Of a stretch of DNA of 15,388 nucleotides, positions 13,741 to 15,388 are shown piece by piece. The position numbers and the translations under genes are program-made. The notes below the pieces were generated by a model that worked only from the letters and a program-made list of their open reading frames with translations, did not search any database and was not told the DNA's origin. Position 1 is the first letter of the stretch, and each line of letters opens with the position of its first letter. The stretch covers positions 1-15,388 of the forward strand of contig JAKAVU010000025.1 in NCBI GenBank assembly GCA_021817185.1. The letters are read 5' to 3'. The stretch is from a bacterium (GTDB taxonomy: Bacteria > Chloroflexota > Dormibacteria > UBA8260 > Bog-877).

Positions 13741-14041
13741 TTATAGTGGGAAGCCTTGGCGCTTGCCACCTGAGCCCCGGGGAGAGGTGGTGACGACGGC
13801 GTCGGCCCAGGCTCGGGGGTCCGGGGTGACGTCCTCGCGGGCAAGGTCCTGGAACGAGCACATGAACTCCCGCAAGATCGTCTTCCCGTCCGGTTGCCCT
13901 TGCGCCCGGATCTCGTATTACGGCAAGAAGGTCTTGGCCACCGGTTCACCCTGTGGGTGCCGAAAAGGCCATCCGCAGCCCCGGAACTTGCTGGTAGCGC
14001 GCCGACCCGGCACCGTTCCGAGGGTCCGGCCCATTCGACAT
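13741..14041 (-). pseudogene. Broken gene downstream of the hydrolase pseudogene
   Basis: Reassembled across two lesions, the product would read MSNGPDPRNGAGSARYQQVP, GLRMAFSAPTG, EPVAKTFLP, YEIRAQGQPDGKTILREFMC and SFQDLAREDVTPDPRAWADA, ending KRQGFPL. The first lesion is a frame change at about 13948-13957 (ACAGGGTGAA, best explained by one extra G). The second is an in-frame TAA at 13920-13918. The last part is clearly coding in codon use. The upstream frame is also open from an ATG at 14116 that overlaps the hydrolase stop as ATGA, apart from a TGA after 17 codons, so the true start is unclear. No family is recognised. Confidence 0.55.
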
Positions 14042-14112
14042 TGGACCCGTCCGTCCTTGGGATCACCGAAGGTGGCGTATGAGATGCTCGGCCCAACAGG
14101 CAATCTCCGGCG

Positions 14113-14932
14113 TCATGCGTCGTCGACGGCGTCGACGATGGGTGCGGCCACCGCTGCCGGGGCCTCGATCTGCGGCAGGTGCGCCATCCCGGCGAGCACC
14201 CGATGTCACCCCTCCGGTAGGCGCTCGGCCAGCTCACTGCAGCGTTCAACCAAAAAGGGTGGGTCGAGGTCCCCGCAGGCCACAGTGGCCGCAACCTGCA
14301 CACGGTCGATCTGGCTCCAGGCGTCGATACCGCTGGCTCCCACTTCCTCGGGCACTCGGTTGGCCAGGATGATACGGTTCATCTCCAAGAAGAGACTGCG
14401 GGCCGGATCGCCGACCCGCCCCTCGGGCTGAGCTGGGCCGTCGAGCCACAGCCAGGATTCCAGGCGGTTGAGTTCGTCGAGGTCACCGGCCTCCGTCGCC
14501 TGGTCGAGGAGCTGGCCGAAGCGGGTGGTGTCGGCGTCGAGCTCGGGGGGAGGGGCGCCGCTCACCGCGGGGGCGAGCAGCACCAGGCCAGCCACCCGCT
14601 CGGGCGCTGAGATGGCGGTGTCGATAGCAACGCCACCGCCGGCGGAGCTACCGACACCGCCATGCAGGGGCGTCGGTGACCACGTCGAGGACTGCAAGAA
14701 GGTCCTCGACGTGGGAGAACCCGTCGCCATCAGAAGCCGCCGTCTCGCCGAAGCCCCGCCGGTCGTAGGCCACCACGACGGCCCGGCCCTCCAGAGCGGC
14801 TGCCACGCCACGCCAGCTTCGGGGGTCGGTCACCCCGGCGTGCAGCAGAACCACAACGTGCCCAGGCCCGGACCAGCGCTCCCCTACCAGGCGAGCACCT
14901 CCACGGGCCATTACTAGCAAGGCTTCACTCAT
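14113..14932 (-). pseudogene. Alpha/beta-hydrolase pseudogene (frameshift plus nonsense codon)
   Basis: ATG 14932 opens MSEALLVMARGGARLVGERW, then GHVVVLLHAGVTDPRSW (oxyanion strand) and AVVVAYDRRGFGETAA, typical of alpha/beta hydrolases. At about 14667-14670 the frame changes within a CCCC run. The next frame continues with the nucleophile elbow GSSAGG (second Ser as nucleophile), VAGLVLLAPAVSG, and ACGDLDPPFLVERCSEL with the acid residue. TGA 14208-14206 then interrupts. HRVLAGMAHLPQIEAP, with the catalytic His, continues in frame to a natural-looking stop at 14115-14113. All triad residues therefore survive in DNA but cannot be made in one chain. The indel could be a sequencing error; the nonsense codon is less easily explained that way. 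Confidence 0.85.
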
Positions 14933-15200
14933 CGATAGCCACTCAGTCCAGCGAGTCCGGCAGACCCCGAAATCTACCGCAAGAGGCAAATCGACAAACA
15001 GGGGAATCGTCCCACAGGTTCCACGCGTCGCGATAGCAGCGACGTAGTACTGTCCCGTTTCCTTGAAGCGTCTTACATTGTCCGATCAGCCTCGGGCCGC
15101 GACCGGAACTTGGCAGACTGCCGCTAGACCACTTACGAGGCATCGAGGCAAACGCAAACCCGTTTCGGTAGCGGGATACTCCCGTCGCGGCGACGGCCCG
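14933..15200. other. Spacer between hydrolase pseudogene and right IS
   Basis: About 270 bp without a supported gene. The open minus frames here are arginine/cysteine/glycine-rich and lack ribosome sites. No tRNA or clear promoter is recognised. Confidence 0.4.
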
Positions 15201-15388
15201 GCCATGTCCAGTCAAGTGGTGTACGAGAATCCATCGGACATCCGTTGAACATCAGCTGGCCGCCAGCAACGGGACATCGGGATCGGTGGCGGTCGGAGCG
15301 GGATGGGCTGTGAGGGCATCCACTCTGAGGTAGAGGCGGGCCACAGCCCACTCCACGTTCTGCTCCTCGAGGACGGCACCAACGAGAC
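15200..15388 (-). mobile_element. IS256-family (mutator) element, 3' end, partial
   Basis: The transposase C-terminus is followed on the minus strand by about 50 nt ending near 15200. The stretch GTCAAGTGGTGTAC (plus, from 15211) resembles the internal part of terminal inverted repeats in actinobacterial mutator-type elements. The exact end and target duplication cannot be fixed without the other terminus. Confidence 0.6.
15252..15388 (-). CDS. IS256-family transposase, C-terminal fragment
   Basis: The frame entering from the right edge reads LVGAVLEEQNVEWAVARLYL, then RVDALTAHPAP, and ends LLAAS with TGA 15254-15252. LVGA-L-EQ--EWA-ARRY is the characteristic C-terminus of mutator/IS256 transposases (DDE type, cut-out/paste-in transposition via a circular intermediate). 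Only about 45 residues are inside the window, so the integrity of the element cannot be judged. Confidence 0.8.
   Translation of the reverse strand, partial: LVGAVLEEQNVEWAVARLYLRVDALTAHPAPTATDPDVPLLAAS

Noticed and set aside
13644..14303. Long minus-strand frame across both pseudogenes
   Set aside because: It is arginine/serine/proline-rich and out of frame with the recognisable hydrolase and neighbouring gene segments.
15120..15160. tRNA-like string on the minus strand (GTGGTCTAGCGGCAG)
   Set aside because: No acceptor stem, anticodon arm or T-arm could be folded around it.
1..15388. CRISPR array, rRNA or integrase/att site
   Set aside because: No regularly spaced direct repeats, no rRNA-like stretches and no integrase gene were seen on reading the window.

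Overview
The window is high-GC, genome-like bacterial DNA, most consistent with an actinobacterium. The support is GC-biased third codon positions, GTG/TTG starts, a SAM-IV-type riboswitch (a class known from Actinomycetota), and several protein families I associate with that phylum (DUF4190, TY-Chap-like, DUF6308-like). A related uncultured high-GC lineage is not excluded. The window looks like accessory, recombining DNA: it opens inside an IS3-family element and closes inside an IS256-family (mutator) element. It carries decayed genes near the right IS and many short or orphan reading frames.

Layout. 1-244: 5' end of an IS3-type element pointing out of the window. 247-985: small membrane-protein genes of unknown function. 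1139-6227 (minus): a defence-like operon. Its first gene is an 1140-aa SF1 (Upf1-like) helicase fused to a Vsr/MTES_1575-type endonuclease and a C-terminal winged helix. Then come a short bacterial-PH-like protein that seems to have lost its N-terminus, and a 429-aa PD-(D/E)XK nuclease with a QxxxY motif. The helicase frame stays open about 200 bp upstream of its first possible start, so its 5' end may be damaged or mis-assembled. 6749-7165 (plus): an extended -10 promoter, a SAM-IV-like riboswitch, an 8-codon leader peptide and an 80-aa zinc-ribbon protein, an unusual target for a SAM riboswitch. 7518-8168 (plus): a TY-Chap-like protein.

10676-8400 (minus) is a tightly spaced five-gene run: a DUF4190-type membrane protein, a DUF4352-like lipoprotein, a second lipoprotein, an unrecognised protein and a double zinc-ribbon protein. 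A perfect 11-bp-arm palindrome lies between its end and the convergent TY-Chap gene. 10677-11845 is gene-poor, with short proline-rich ORFs and one good promoter/operator. 12073-12585 (plus) is a third lipoprotein followed by a hairpin. 13704-12937 (minus) is a DUF6308-like gene whose 3' end overlaps a probable dispersed repeat. 14932-13741 (minus) holds an alpha/beta-hydrolase pseudogene and a second broken gene that began with an ATGA overlap. 15388-15252 is the C-terminus of an IS256-family transposase.

The strongest candidate for an undescribed system is the helicase-nuclease / PH-like / PD-(D/E)XK operon. The second is the SAM-IV-controlled zinc-ribbon microprotein.
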